From CAZHLD01 sp964533185 (GTDB lineage Bacteria; Acidobacteriota; Terriglobia; Acidiferrales; UBA7541): a stretch of 64,000 nt of DNA. The translations under genes were made by a program, and so were the position numbers. The stretch is taken from contig CAZHLD010000004.1 of assembly GCA_964533185.1 (NCBI GenBank), positions 32,327 to 96,326 on the forward strand, written 5' to 3'. Positions 1-8,577 of this stretch are shown in pieces (the first letter of the stretch is position 1; each line of letters starts with the position of its first letter). The notes below the pieces were generated by a model. The model searched no databases, was not told the DNA's origin, and saw nothing but the letters and a program-made list of their open reading frames with translations.

Positions 1-467
1 TACACTTTTGCGTGCGACTTGAGCACCTCTGAGATCAACTGAACCCATCTGAGAGGCTATGGTCTAGAGACTTGGGTTCACGCATTGCTAGATCACTTCG
101 CTGCCCGTAGTAGACATCCGCCGCAGTCACATTGACCCCCTTTGTTGGCCGCGCAGCCTAGCGCGGGCTGGGGGTGAACCGAAGGCCTAAACTGTAGCTT
201 CCTGAGGTTCGCCCATTGCTTTCATGCCTACTGAAACGCAACACGAATCGTCATAGAAGGGAAAGTACCCAAAGGAAGCGATAGAAATGGGCCATAACTC
301 GCAGCGGTCGCGGTAATTTGGCGCCTACCGAGGCGTTAGACTCCTCGAAAGGGACAAGAAGACCATCTTCTAGGGTAAGTGGCAGCCCTAATCGCTGAGA
401 ATTGCATCAGTTGGGGTCCGGCCAGTTGGCATGGCGGTTGCTCGACCATGCGCGGAGGATTGTAGCA
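1..467. other. Non-coding stretch at left edge
   Basis: No convincing gene is seen on either strand. There is a weak inverted repeat (CTGAACCCA near 38 with TGGGTTCA near 73) but no poly-T tract and no tRNA-like fold. The only notable site is GGAGG at 454-458, the ribosome binding site of the next gene. The upstream promoter of the redox operon probably lies here but no good -35/-10 pair was found. Confidence 0.4.
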
Positions 468-677
468 ATGACGCGTTTTAGGGAGGAGCCTGGGCGTCAC
501 TTTGTGGCGGGATTCTTCCTGTGCCCGGTGACCAAGCGCGAGGTGCCCCTCGAGACATTGGTGCCCGGGCCCTGGGTGGAGTGGCCGGTCACGCTGCAGT
601 GTCCGGATTGCCACAACGAGCACCAGGTTCAGTACGAAGACATCTTGCACAGAGAGCCCGCATTCGGTCACGAGTGA
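468..677 (+). CDS. Small zinc-ribbon-like hypothetical protein, first gene of redox operon
   Basis: 69 residues starting at ATG 468, chosen because GGAGG lies 9 bases upstream; an in-frame ATG at 402 lacks such a site. Visible features are an early Cys (FLCPVT) and a CPDC pair followed by HNEH, which could bind one metal ion. I do not recognise the family. It ends 86 bases before the NuoE-like gene on the same strand, so it may be co-transcribed with the NADH-oxidising module. A role as an accessory or regulatory zinc-binding protein is only a guess. Confidence 0.6.
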   Translation: MTRFREEPGRHFVAGFFLCPVTKREVPLETLVPGPWVEWPVTLQCPDCHNEHQVQYEDILHREPAFGHE

Positions 678-763
678 CGAAGAGGCTGGACCAACGTCCA
701 GCTTGTACCGGGGAGGGGTACGTTCGCCTCCCGTCCAATCCTGAGCCAGCGCCGGATGTGCCC

Positions 764-1264
764 ATGGCCTCCATGGTAACCGAGCAAGCTGAAAAGATCC
801 TGGGACAGTTCGAAGATGCCCGCGCGAGCCTAATCCCCATTCTCCAGGAAATCCAGGCCACCTATTACTACCTGCCGGAGGAGATGTTGCGGCAGGTTGC
901 CCGAAAACTGCGGATTCCCGTGACTGATGTCTACCAAGTTGCCAGCTTCTACCGGTCATTCAGTCTGAAGCCGCGTGGAAAGCACCTGGTCCAGGTGTGC
1001 CTGGGAACGGCATGCCATGTCCGGGGCGCACAGCGGATCATGGACCGGGTCGAGATTGAGGCAGGGACGTCGGCGGGAGGCACCAGCGCCGACCGGGAGT
1101 TCACCGTCGCGCCGGTCCGGTGTGTGGGGTGCTGCGCGCTCGCCCCGGTGGTGCGAGTGGATCGCGATACCTACGCGCACATGGAGCAAGGCAAAGTGCG
1201 GGGCACTCTGAATCGGTACCGCCCACGAGGCGCCACGAAGCGCCAGGTGGTGCACGATGACTGA
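764..1264 (+). CDS. NuoE/HydC-like [2Fe-2S] subunit of NADH-oxidising module
   Basis: 166 residues, thioredoxin-like [2Fe-2S] subunit of the 24-kDa NuoE/HoxE/HydC family. The helical N-terminal part (residues about 5-60) and the cluster ligands CLGTAC (C-x4-C, near residue 83) and CVGCC (C-x3-C, near residue 122) are all present. Such subunits pass electrons beside the FMN site of a NuoF partner. ATG 764 gives the family's usual length; ATG 773 is an alternative. It overlaps the NuoF-like gene by 8 bases, so the two are translationally coupled. Family assignment is firm; whether this is a hydrogenase, transhydrogenase or other complex is not shown by this gene alone. Confidence 0.9.
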   Translation: MASMVTEQAEKILGQFEDARASLIPILQEIQATYYYLPEEMLRQVARKLRIPVTDVYQVASFYRSFSLKPRGKHLVQVCLGTACHVRGAQRIMDRVEIEAGTSAGGTSADREFTVAPVRCVGCCALAPVVRVDRDTYAHMEQGKVRGTLNRYRPRGATKRQVVHDD

Positions 1265-3176
1265 AGACGTCGAGCGTATTCGAACGAGCGAGGACCTGGA
1301 CCGGGCCGCCGTTCGCGGCCGGGCGACTCTCTACCCCGACCGGCCGAAGGTCATCGTCGGAATGGCGACGTGCGGGCAGGCAGCCGGAGCGCGCGAAGTC
1401 CTGGAGGCCGCACAGGAAGAAGCGGAGAAGAGCGGCCATACCATCCAGGTTAGCCAGACGGGTTGCATCGGCTGGTGCTGCCAGGAGCCGCTCCTCGACG
1501 TGTGGCTGCCGGGAACGGGAAGGATCACCTACGGGCGTATCAAGCCGGGGAGAGCGCGCCAGATCCTTCGCGCGCTGCCCGACGATCTCAAGCTGGAATG
1601 GGCACTCGCCTGGATGCCTGGTGACGACAACACGCTGACCGGTGCGTGGACCAAGTACACAGCCAATGGCGCTGGCAAGCTCAGCGGAATTCCGGTCTAT
1701 CGAGACGTGCCCATGTTCAAGCACCAGTTGCGCATTGTTGCGCGCAATTGCGGCTTGATTGATCCTTCAAACTTGGACGAGTACATCGCGCGCGGAGGCT
1801 ACCAAGCCTTGTACCAGGTATTGCGGGAGATGCAGCCCGAGCAAGTCGTTGAGCAAGTGATCCGCTCCAGTTTGCGCGGTCGGGGCGGCGCGGGCTTTCC
1901 CACTGGCAAGAAGTGGGAACTGCTGCGCAGACAATCGGCCGGAACCAAAAACATCATCTGCAACGGCGACGAAGGAGATCCGGGCGCATATATGGACCGC
2001 ACGGAGCTGGAAAGCGATCCGCACTCGGTCCTGGAAGGAATGATGATCGGCGGCTACGCGATGGGAGCTGCCGAGGGATTCATCTACGTCCGTGAAGAGT
2101 ATCCGCTGGCCGTGCAGCGCATGCACGAGGCCATCGCCCAGGCTGAAGCGAGGGGACTTCTGGGTCAAAATCTGTTTGACTCAGGCTTTGACTTTCACAT
2201 CCGTGTGGTAAAGGGAGCTGGCGCGTTCGTTTGTGGAGAGGAAACGGCCCTGATCCGATCGATCGAAGGGCGCGTTGGTGAGCCACAGCAAAGGCCGCCG
2301 TATCCGGTGCAGCAAGGCCTGTGGGGCCAGCCCACGGTTATCAACAACGTGGAGACCTGGGCCAACATCCCCGTGATTCTGATGCGCGGCGGCGATTGGT
2401 ATGCGTCCATTGGGACGCCAACGAGCAAGGGCACCAAGACCTTCTGCCTGGTTGGGGCCGTGCAGAACACGGGGTTGATCGAAGTTCCTATGGGCATAAC
2501 CCTGCGGGAAATCGTGTACGAAATTGGAGGCGGCATTCCCGGGGACCGCAAGTGCAAGGCCATCCAGACCGGCGGGCCTTCGGGCGGCTGCGTGCCGGCT
2601 GACAAATTCGATCTGCCAGTGGACTACGAGAGTCTTTCTGCGGTCGGTTCGATCATGGGCTCGGGCGGAATGATTGTGATGGACGAGCAATCCTGCATGG
2701 TGGACATCGCAAAGTTCTTCCTGGGCTTTCTCGAAGACGAGAGCTGCGGGAAGTGCTTTACGTGCCGGGTGGGGACGCAACGACTGAAGCAGATTGTCGC
2801 GCGGATTTCGGAAGGCAAAGGACGCGAAGAGGACCTGCAGCTTCTCGACGACCTGAGCTGGCTGGTGAAGGAATCCTCGCTGTGCGGGTTGGGACAAACC
2901 GCTCCGAACCCCGTGCTTTCGACGCTGCGCTATTTCCGCGATGAATACATCGCGCATATCGTTGAGCACCGCTGCCCGGCGAAGGTCTGCCGCGAGCTGA
3001 TCACGTTCACGATTGATCCGGTGACGTGCAACGGCTGCGGCGCCTGTGTGCAGGTGTGCAGTGGGAAGGCGATCCTGGGGGAGAAGAACAAGCTGCACAC
3101 CATCGAACAAGCGCGCTGCACGAAATGCGGAGCGTGCCTAGAAAGCTGCAAGTTCGATGCCGTGCTTGTGAATTAG
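1257..3176 (+). CDS. NuoF/HydB-like NADH-binding flavoprotein with extra [2Fe-2S] and ferredoxin domains
   Basis: 639 residues. Domain order: N-terminal thioredoxin-like [2Fe-2S] domain (residues about 30-110, CGQAAGA and CIGWC), NuoF core with glycine-rich FMN/NADH site (SLRGRGGAGFPTGKKW near 205 and GDEGDPGAYMDR), SLBB domain, a [4Fe-4S] site (CGKCFTCRVG near 500 plus a later Cys), and a C-terminal 2x[4Fe-4S] ferredoxin domain (CNGCGACVQVC and CTKCGACLESC). This architecture is that of HydB/HndC-type NADH subunits of multimeric hydrogenases and transhydrogenases, longer than NuoF of complex I. It would take electrons from NADH. Overlaps the NuoE-like gene and precedes the HoxU-like gene by 8 bases. 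Confidence 0.93.
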   Translation: MTEDVERIRTSEDLDRAAVRGRATLYPDRPKVIVGMATCGQAAGAREVLEAAQEEAEKSGHTIQVSQTGCIGWCCQEPLLDVWLPGTGRITYGRIKPGRARQILRALPDDLKLEWALAWMPGDDNTLTGAWTKYTANGAGKLSGIPVYRDVPMFKHQLRIVARNCGLIDPSNLDEYIARGGYQALYQVLREMQPEQVVEQVIRSSLRGRGGAGFPTGKKWELLRRQSAGTKNIICNGDEGDPGAYMDRTELESDPHSVLEGMMIGGYAMGAAEGFIYVREEYPLAVQRMHEAIAQAEARGLLGQNLFDSGFDFHIRVVKGAGAFVCGEETALIRSIEGRVGEPQQRPPYPVQQGLWGQPTVINNVETWANIPVILMRGGDWYASIGTPTSKGTKTFCLVGAVQNTGLIEVPMGITLREIVYEIGGGIPGDRKCKAIQTGGPSGGCVPADKFDLPVDYESLSAVGSIMGSGGMIVMDEQSCMVDIAKFFLGFLEDESCGKCFTCRVGTQRLKQIVARISEGKGREEDLQLLDDLSWLVKESSLCGLGQTAPNPVLSTLRYFRDEYIAHIVEHRCPAKVCRELITFTIDPVTCNGCGACVQVCSGKAILGEKNKLHTIEQARCTKCGACLESCKFDAVLVN

Positions 3177-3184
3177 GAGCAGCC

Positions 3185-3904
3185 ATGGTGCGGTTGAAGA
3201 TCAACGGCCTGGCGGTGGAGATGGAAGAAGGGACGACGCTGCTTGAGGCCGCGCGCTTCATGGGCTTTCCTATACCGACGCTTTGCCACGAAGACGGGCT
3301 GACGCCGTACGGCGCCTGCCGGCTTTGCCTGGTCGAGATTGGACAGGCGCCGCGCAGCAAGCTGGTGGCCTCTTGTACCTACCGGGTGGAAGAGGGCCTG
3401 CGCGTACGGACGCATTCGGAGCGGGTGGAACGGGCGCGGAAACTGTTGCTCGAGCTCTACGTCTCTACGTGCCCTGACTCAAAGCAAATACAGGATCTCG
3501 CGTCCGCGATGGGGTTGCGTGAGTGCCGGTACGAAGCCGAGCACGAGACCTGCATCCAGTGCGGCCTGTGCGTACGCATGTGCGCCCAGCAGATGATGGC
3601 CGGCGCGATTGGTTTTGCCGGACGCGGGGTGTCGCGGCGCGTCGCACGGCCCTTCGATCGAACCAGCGAGCTCTGCCGCCAGTGCGGCGCGTGCCTCTCG
3701 ATCTGCCCGGTGTGCGAGTTGCGCTGCCAGGGCCCGCAGGCAGAAACGACGCTGTGCAGCGGTTGTCTGAACTTCGCACCGGTGTGTTTCCAGAGCTACG
3801 ACGATGCGATGTGTTTCCTCGACCCGTGCCACGCCTGCGAGCTGGCCGGGCCGTTCCGGCCGGATGTGCCAGTCAAACTCGACTCGGAGAAATCTGCCAA
3901 ATAG
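3185..3904 (+). CDS. NuoG/HoxU-like iron-sulfur subunit
   Basis: 239 residues. Starts with a plant-type [2Fe-2S] domain (residues 1-75, Cys ligands in CHEDGLTPYGACRLC and ASCTY), followed by two 4Fe-4S motifs, CIQCGLCVRMC near 120 and CRQCGACLSICP near 163, and a Cys-rich tail (CELRC, CSGC, CHAC). Known HoxU/NuoG subunits also carry a His-Cys3 cluster between the first two domains; that motif is not visible here (region reads LYVSTCPDS). ATG 3185 lies 8 bases after the NuoF-like stop. It likely relays electrons from the NADH module to the glutamate-synthase-like flavoprotein encoded next; that link is inference from gene order. Confidence 0.87.
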   Translation: MVRLKINGLAVEMEEGTTLLEAARFMGFPIPTLCHEDGLTPYGACRLCLVEIGQAPRSKLVASCTYRVEEGLRVRTHSERVERARKLLLELYVSTCPDSKQIQDLASAMGLRECRYEAEHETCIQCGLCVRMCAQQMMAGAIGFAGRGVSRRVARPFDRTSELCRQCGACLSICPVCELRCQGPQAETTLCSGCLNFAPVCFQSYDDAMCFLDPCHACELAGPFRPDVPVKLDSEKSAK

Positions 3905-3917
3905 CGGGAGAACTGCC

Positions 3918-5537
3918 ATGACCTATTCGCGCCTCAACTCCTCAGCTGCCACGCTGAGCAAGAATCGCACCGAGGATTCAATCAGCCCGTTCAGCGGGAT
4001 GTGCACAACCTGTGTGGACGGCTGCATCGGCATGTGTGAGATCGGCAAATCTGCCTATCGTGGCGCTGAGATGATCTACCCGCAGCCGTTCGGCATCATC
4101 ACAACGGCATCGCAGAAGGACTACCCCGTCGATCTGTCGCATTTCACCATTCTGGGCCGGGCGTGCGGGGCCTGGGGCATCGAGCCCGATAGCAACAAGG
4201 CGCTCTTCCCGAATGTAGACCTCGAGACGACGATCGGGCGCGACCGCAGCATCCGCTGCAAGCTCCCGTTCGGGGTGGCGGCCATGGGCTCAACGAACGT
4301 GGCGAAAAACAACTGGCCGGGGCTGGCCGCGGGCGCGGCGATCACGGGGACACCCATTGCCATCGGCGAAAACGTTTGCGGCATGGATATGGGCGCCAAG
4401 TTCGAAAGCGGGCGCGTGATTTCCAGCCCGGAACTGGAATGGCGTATTCAGTGCTTCCGCGAATGGCAGACGGAAGGGTACGGCGAGATCTTCGTGCAGG
4501 CCAACGTGGAGGATACGCAGCTTGGCGTTCACGAGTATGCCATTCAGAAGCTCGGTGTCAGGGCTGTCGAATTGAAATGGGGCCAGGGCGCCAAAGACAT
4601 TGGCGGCGAGGTGAAGGTCCGCGACCTTGAGAAGGCTCAGGAACTGCAGCGGCGTGGGTACATTGTGCTCCCTAATCCTTCCGACTCCGTGGTAATTGAA
4701 GCGTTCAAGCGGGGGAGCTTCCACGAGTTCGAACGCCACTCGCGCGTCGGTATGGTAGAGAAGGATGCGTTTTTGAAGCGGGTCGAGCAGCTTCGCAAGC
4801 TGGGAGCGAAATACGTCTCCCTCAAGACGGGAGCGTATCGTCCGGCGGACCTGGCGCGCGCAGTGAAGTTTGCTTCCCTGGCCGAGCTCGATCTGCTTAC
4901 GGTGGATGCGGCAGGCGGCGGCACCGGCATGAGCCCCTGGCGGATGATGAATGAATGGGGCGTGCCCGGAATCGAGCTGCATTCGCTCTTGCGCGAATAC
5001 TGCGAGCGGCTGGCAAATAAAGGAGAATACGTGCCGCCAATCGCTCTGGCTGGCGGCTTCACCTTCGAAGACCAGATCTTCAAGGGATTCGCGCTGGCCG
5101 CGCCCTATGTGAAAATGATCGCCTGGGCGCGGAGCCCGCTCGCCGCGGCCATGGTGGCCAAGACGATTGGAAAGTCAATCGAGGACCGCGATCTACCGAT
5201 CTACATCCAGCGCTTTGGCCTGTCGGTGGACGAAATCTTTGTGACCGCGCCTGAGTTACGGCAACGCTTCGGCGACCGGTTCTCGAAGTTGCCCGTTGGC
5301 GCCATCGGCATCTACACCTACTATCAGCGCGTCGCGCAGGGTTTGCGCCAGTTGATGGCCGGCGCGCGCAAATTCGCTCTGCAGTACATCACACGCGACG
5401 ACATCGCCGCCCTGACCCCCGAGGCCAGCCGGATCAGCGGCATCCCGCTCGTCACGCACGTGGACCGCGAAGAAGTGAACCACATCCTGTGCGAGACCGA
5501 GCGGGAGACGGTCGAAAAGGTTTTCGAGATCCATTAA
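3918..5537 (+). CDS. FMN-binding glutamate-synthase-like protein (GltB central domain family)
   Basis: 539 residues. An N-terminal Cys motif (CTTCVDGCIGMC, residues about 29-40) is followed by the TIM-barrel FMN domain of ferredoxin-dependent glutamate synthase: AIGENVCGMD, VELKWGQGAKDIGG, VDAAGGGTGMSP and ALAGGF. The glutaminase domain and the GXGXG domain of full glutamate synthase are absent, so it cannot release ammonia from glutamine by itself. Related stand-alone proteins act in N-methylglutamate synthase and archaeal-type glutamate synthase. Here it is the last gene of an operon with three NADH-dehydrogenase-type subunits, 13 bases after the HoxU-like gene, which suggests that NADH-derived electrons reach its FMN. 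The substrate is unknown. Confidence 0.88.
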   Translation: MTYSRLNSSAATLSKNRTEDSISPFSGMCTTCVDGCIGMCEIGKSAYRGAEMIYPQPFGIITTASQKDYPVDLSHFTILGRACGAWGIEPDSNKALFPNVDLETTIGRDRSIRCKLPFGVAAMGSTNVAKNNWPGLAAGAAITGTPIAIGENVCGMDMGAKFESGRVISSPELEWRIQCFREWQTEGYGEIFVQANVEDTQLGVHEYAIQKLGVRAVELKWGQGAKDIGGEVKVRDLEKAQELQRRGYIVLPNPSDSVVIEAFKRGSFHEFERHSRVGMVEKDAFLKRVEQLRKLGAKYVSLKTGAYRPADLARAVKFASLAELDLLTVDAAGGGTGMSPWRMMNEWGVPGIELHSLLREYCERLANKGEYVPPIALAGGFTFEDQIFKGFALAAPYVKMIAWARSPLAAAMVAKTIGKSIEDRDLPIYIQRFGLSVDEIFVTAPELRQRFGDRFSKLPVGAIGIYTYYQRVAQGLRQLMAGARKFALQYITRDDIAALTPEASRISGIPLVTHVDREEVNHILCETERETVEKVFEIH

Positions 5538-5884
5538 TGACACCCAGGTTGGTAGAAGAGGCCGGCAGGATTCGACGTGAACCCTTGCAATGACGCATGC
5601 TCTAACTTGCTCACGCTTCGCTTGGGTGAACTTGCGCGCTTGGTGAGCGCAGAGGTGTGAACTGCCCCGCTGCCTAACCGTGCTTTTTCCAGGGTTCGCC
5701 AAAGTCCCCGCTGAGCAAGCTTCTGGTGACACCGACGTCCAAATTTGGATGCGGGTCCCAGATCCTGAATTGAGCCCCCCCTTACAAATCAAGTATCCAT
5801 CTCGCGTTTTCTTGAGCGGCTGGAGGAAGAGGTCTCAATGTCGGCCGATGGGGCCTTCAGAAAAGAAACTGCAACGGTTTGCAG
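5538..5884. other. Intergenic region between redox operon and accessory island
   Basis: No gene, tRNA or clear terminator was found. The left end of the accessory island probably lies somewhere in this stretch, but no copy of the tRNA-Leu 3' sequence seen at 9868-9928 was found here, so the boundary is not defined. Confidence 0.35.
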
Positions 5885-6082
5885 CTATTTCCTGCGGCGT
5901 CCTAGCTGAAGTACATACCCACACTCCAAGCACTTGAACCTGTGTCGGTGACCGTATTTGGCGCGAGCCTGTTCCCGTTTGAACTTTCCGAGGCAAATGG
6001 ACGAACAGAACCGTGATCGGCTGGGCGAAAGTGTGATCCCGCAACTTGCGCAGTGTTTCGTGGACGTGGCAATTGTATTCAT
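5885..6082 (-). CDS. Small double zinc-ribbon hypothetical protein
   Basis: 65 residues with CASCG and FCSSIC (a four-Cys set near residues 11-29) and a later CLECGY, plus many Arg and Lys, the look of a small nucleic-acid-binding zinc-ribbon protein. It lies in the accessory island, downstream of and on the same strand as the primase-helicase. Overlapping reading frames exist and the ribosome binding site is weak, so the gene is probable rather than certain. Function unknown. Confidence 0.45.
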   Translation of the reverse strand: MNTIATSTKHCASCGITLSPSRSRFCSSICLGKFKREQARAKYGHRHRFKCLECGYVLQLGRRRK

Positions 6083-6141
6083 CGGCTAAGGTTCTTCACA
6101 CTCAGAAGCGCGAATCATGCGAAGCACGAAGTGCCTTCATC

Positions 6142-8346
6142 TCAACAACTTGACGATTCGCAGGATTCGCCCTGACGAGCTGGGAAATAGGTTCGCCTAG
6201 TCCTTCCACCCGTGCTTTTCTCCTCCTCCCACAGAACTTGGTGGGAGCGCTCGAGTTCTACCAAAGCCGCGTTGAATCGAGCAGCCGACCAACTCTTCAT
6301 CATGCGTTGATAGTGGCTGCGCTCCCTCCCGGGGTGGTGTCTGAGTTTTTGCAGAAGTTTTTCTGCGTCCAACAACACGGGCTCCCGTCTCTCGATATGG
6401 CGGAAGAGGCGAAGCGCCTGCTGGCGAAATCTCTCTACGATGGAAATGGCAATTAACGCGTGCCTGATTGACACGTGAAGGGAGGCCTTGAGCTTTCGTA
6501 AAAGGTGTTCGCCGGCGGCAATAAGGTGAGCCACCTTTTGGGCGTGAGTGTGATAGCAAACATATCCAACTGATGTTATCGTATCTTTCGGTTCAACGAT
6601 GTTCACGCGCTCGCCTTTCAAAAACGGCGCGATTTGGTACCCGTAATTCAAGAACCGTTCTTCCACACCGTCTTCCAATTCCACGCAAACGTCTCCCAGC
6701 GAGCGGAAGCTGCGTAGCTCGGCCAACAGTCCATTCTTTAGTTGTTCATCGCCGACCTTAGGAGATGGTATTGAGAAGTCCAAATCGGGTGCGCAGAATA
6801 GAATTCTGCTGAAGAGACCGCCAAACATGTCGTCTTCCTTGGCCGCGGCCCTCAGAGCCTCGACGTTTGTAGTTCCCCAAAGAGACAAAGCAGGACTTCG
6901 CACGTCGACACTTTGGCCTCGCGTTCTACGGTACAGGATGGGGTGACAGTCGATTGCCTTGATCAGGTTCTCGCGCGCAGCCCGCATGTGCTCGCGACCA
7001 AAGTCCTTCAACAGCCCGCCAAATTCGTCATAGTCGGCAATCCCGGCTGGCTCGTATTCAAGTGCCTCCATCAGCCCTTCGACGCTTGACTGTGTTGCAA
7101 TAATGATCTTGGGACGGCCGGCCCTTTCCATCCGGTCGACCTTAGTCTGGATGGCATTCGCTTCCTCACCTTGCTCATCCTTGTCGCTCTTCTTGAGTGC
7201 ATTTAGTTCCCTGCGGAGGCATTCGATCTCCTTGTTATATTGAGCTTCTTCCTCTTCTTCGATCACCTCTGTTAATCCGCGCGCAAATAGAGTAGGAAGA
7301 GTCTTTCCCGTACCCTGTATCCCGACAATAACGCCTGCGATTGTTGGACGAAGTCTAGTGGGAGTCTGGAGTTTCCCCGCGAGGACGCCGGCCATCAAAG
7401 CTAAACAGATAAGAACGTGATAATCATTTGGGACTGAGGAAAGCTTGCCAGAGGCGTATTTGATGTACTCACCGAGGAATCCCTCTGGCGGTTGAATTCG
7501 AACAAGCTCTTCTTCCTCGGGCGACAGGACTTGTAGAGGGCGGTTAGACAGGAACCGCAGCGCTGTCTCAAGAATGTCAAGAATGTAGGTGGCGCCATGT
7601 CTGGCGGCGGCATCGTCTGGGCCGCTGATGCCGGGCTCGGGCGGAAGTTCAGCGATACTGACCAGTGCTCCTTGCCCTTCCAACCAACCGGCCAACTGGC
7701 GGCGGGCTTCCTGAACATCCCGGTTTGTTCTGGCGTTTGAATCGAAAAGGAGAATGACCCCTCTTCCGCGCCAGATCATCCTTCGCAAGTCCGGGATCAC
7801 TCCCTTTACCGTCTGAGTGCCGCCTTTTGGCGCGGGGGTTTTCCCGATTCGCCCGCGCCAGGACCACACGCCTGGCAAGCCGATGGGCAGGAAGTGAGGC
7901 ATTTCAGCCGCATCGCCCAGCCCGTTCCATGCAACAGCCCACATGGCCAATGTTTTCTTCTCTCCCTCGACAATCAGAATCGGCATTTTGATTTGCTCGA
8001 GCCAAGGACCGATCTGTCCCGGCGGAAAATACACGCGATTTCCGGCCCCGGCCGCGGAGATGTACTTTCTTCTTTCGACTACTCTCTCCCCAGATTGCTC
8101 TAGATCGGAAGAATCGCGGCGCAGTCGATAGGTTACATTCCGGCCCGTGATTGGATCTGGGAATGGGAAAACGGTCCCGGAGTAGCTGCCTCCTCGACCA
8201 TTGACACCGAAAAGTTCCCGCGCCTCCGAGTCCGAGACCCTGCGGAGACACGCCGCAACCGCTACCTCACGCGGAATGAAGCACCGTTCCAGGGAAGCGA
8301 AGTCACTTTGATCGAGATCCCGGCCTACTTGAATTGTGTCAGTCAT
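6142..8346 (-). CDS. Mobile-element primase-helicase (TOPRIM-like domain plus P-loop ATPase, DUF3854/DUF3987-like)
   Basis: 734 residues. The N-terminal half has a TOPRIM-like stretch (MPILIVEGEKKTLAMWA near 135, then VILLFDSN near 210) as in DUF3854 proteins. The second half has a P-loop (VIVGIQGTGKT near 357) and a Walker B-like IADYDEFGG near 450, as in DUF3987/YfjI-type helicases. Such proteins start or drive replication of integrative elements, plasmids and phages. ATG 8346 was chosen because it overlaps the end of the excisionase-like gene by 8 bases; an ATG-less upstream extension to 8421 would run through that gene. Base composition is more even than in flanking genes, in line with acquisition by transfer. 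Confidence 0.72.
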   Translation of the reverse strand: MTDTIQVGRDLDQSDFASLERCFIPREVAVAACLRRVSDSEARELFGVNGRGGSYSGTVFPFPDPITGRNVTYRLRRDSSDLEQSGERVVERRKYISAAGAGNRVYFPPGQIGPWLEQIKMPILIVEGEKKTLAMWAVAWNGLGDAAEMPHFLPIGLPGVWSWRGRIGKTPAPKGGTQTVKGVIPDLRRMIWRGRGVILLFDSNARTNRDVQEARRQLAGWLEGQGALVSIAELPPEPGISGPDDAAARHGATYILDILETALRFLSNRPLQVLSPEEEELVRIQPPEGFLGEYIKYASGKLSSVPNDYHVLICLALMAGVLAGKLQTPTRLRPTIAGVIVGIQGTGKTLPTLFARGLTEVIEEEEEAQYNKEIECLRRELNALKKSDKDEQGEEANAIQTKVDRMERAGRPKIIIATQSSVEGLMEALEYEPAGIADYDEFGGLLKDFGREHMRAARENLIKAIDCHPILYRRTRGQSVDVRSPALSLWGTTNVEALRAAAKEDDMFGGLFSRILFCAPDLDFSIPSPKVGDEQLKNGLLAELRSFRSLGDVCVELEDGVEERFLNYGYQIAPFLKGERVNIVEPKDTITSVGYVCYHTHAQKVAHLIAAGEHLLRKLKASLHVSIRHALIAISIVERFRQQALRLFRHIERREPVLLDAEKLLQKLRHHPGRERSHYQRMMKSWSAARFNAALVELERSHQVLWEEEKSTGGRTRRTYFPARQGESCESSSC

Positions 8347-8554
8347 TGTTTCGCTCCGTGACGGGAGTTTTCTTGTGAGGTGATGGATGGTCGCGCCGGG
8401 CAAAAACTTCGACAGCTGCACGCGGTATGAGCCGTTTCCGGCCCAATCGGCGCGAGGGCAAACTCCCGGCGCTCAAAAGGTAGTCGAGCTGGCGAATTGA
8501 TATAGAAAGTATTTCCGCGGATTCCTTTCGGGTGAAGAGTAGTTTCTCGGTCAT
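8339..8554 (-). CDS. Excisionase-like helix-turn-helix protein
   Basis: 71 residues of the AlpA/excisionase (MerR-like winged helix) type: FTRKESAEILSISIRQLDYLLSAGSLPSRRLGRKRLIP is the typical helix-turn-helix and wing. ATG 8554 is preceded by AAGGAGGGG at ideal spacing, a strong ribosome binding site, and excludes the longer frame that starts at 8728. It overlaps the primase-helicase start, so the two form one operon. In integrative elements such proteins bend att-site DNA to direct excision or regulate element genes. No integrase is present in the window. Confidence 0.75.
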   Translation of the reverse strand: MTEKLLFTRKESAEILSISIRQLDYLLSAGSLPSRRLGRKRLIPRAAVEVFARRDHPSPHKKTPVTERNND

Positions 8555-8577
8555 GTCCCCTCCTTGCAGGAACGCGC

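Noticed and set aside
38..80. Inverted repeat CTGAACCCA/TGGGTTCA near the left edge
   Set aside because: The loop is long (about 26 bases) and nothing else supports a function.
2181..3110. 309-residue antisense frame under the NuoF-like gene
   Set aside because: Low-complexity His/Arg-rich shadow of a strongly supported gene.
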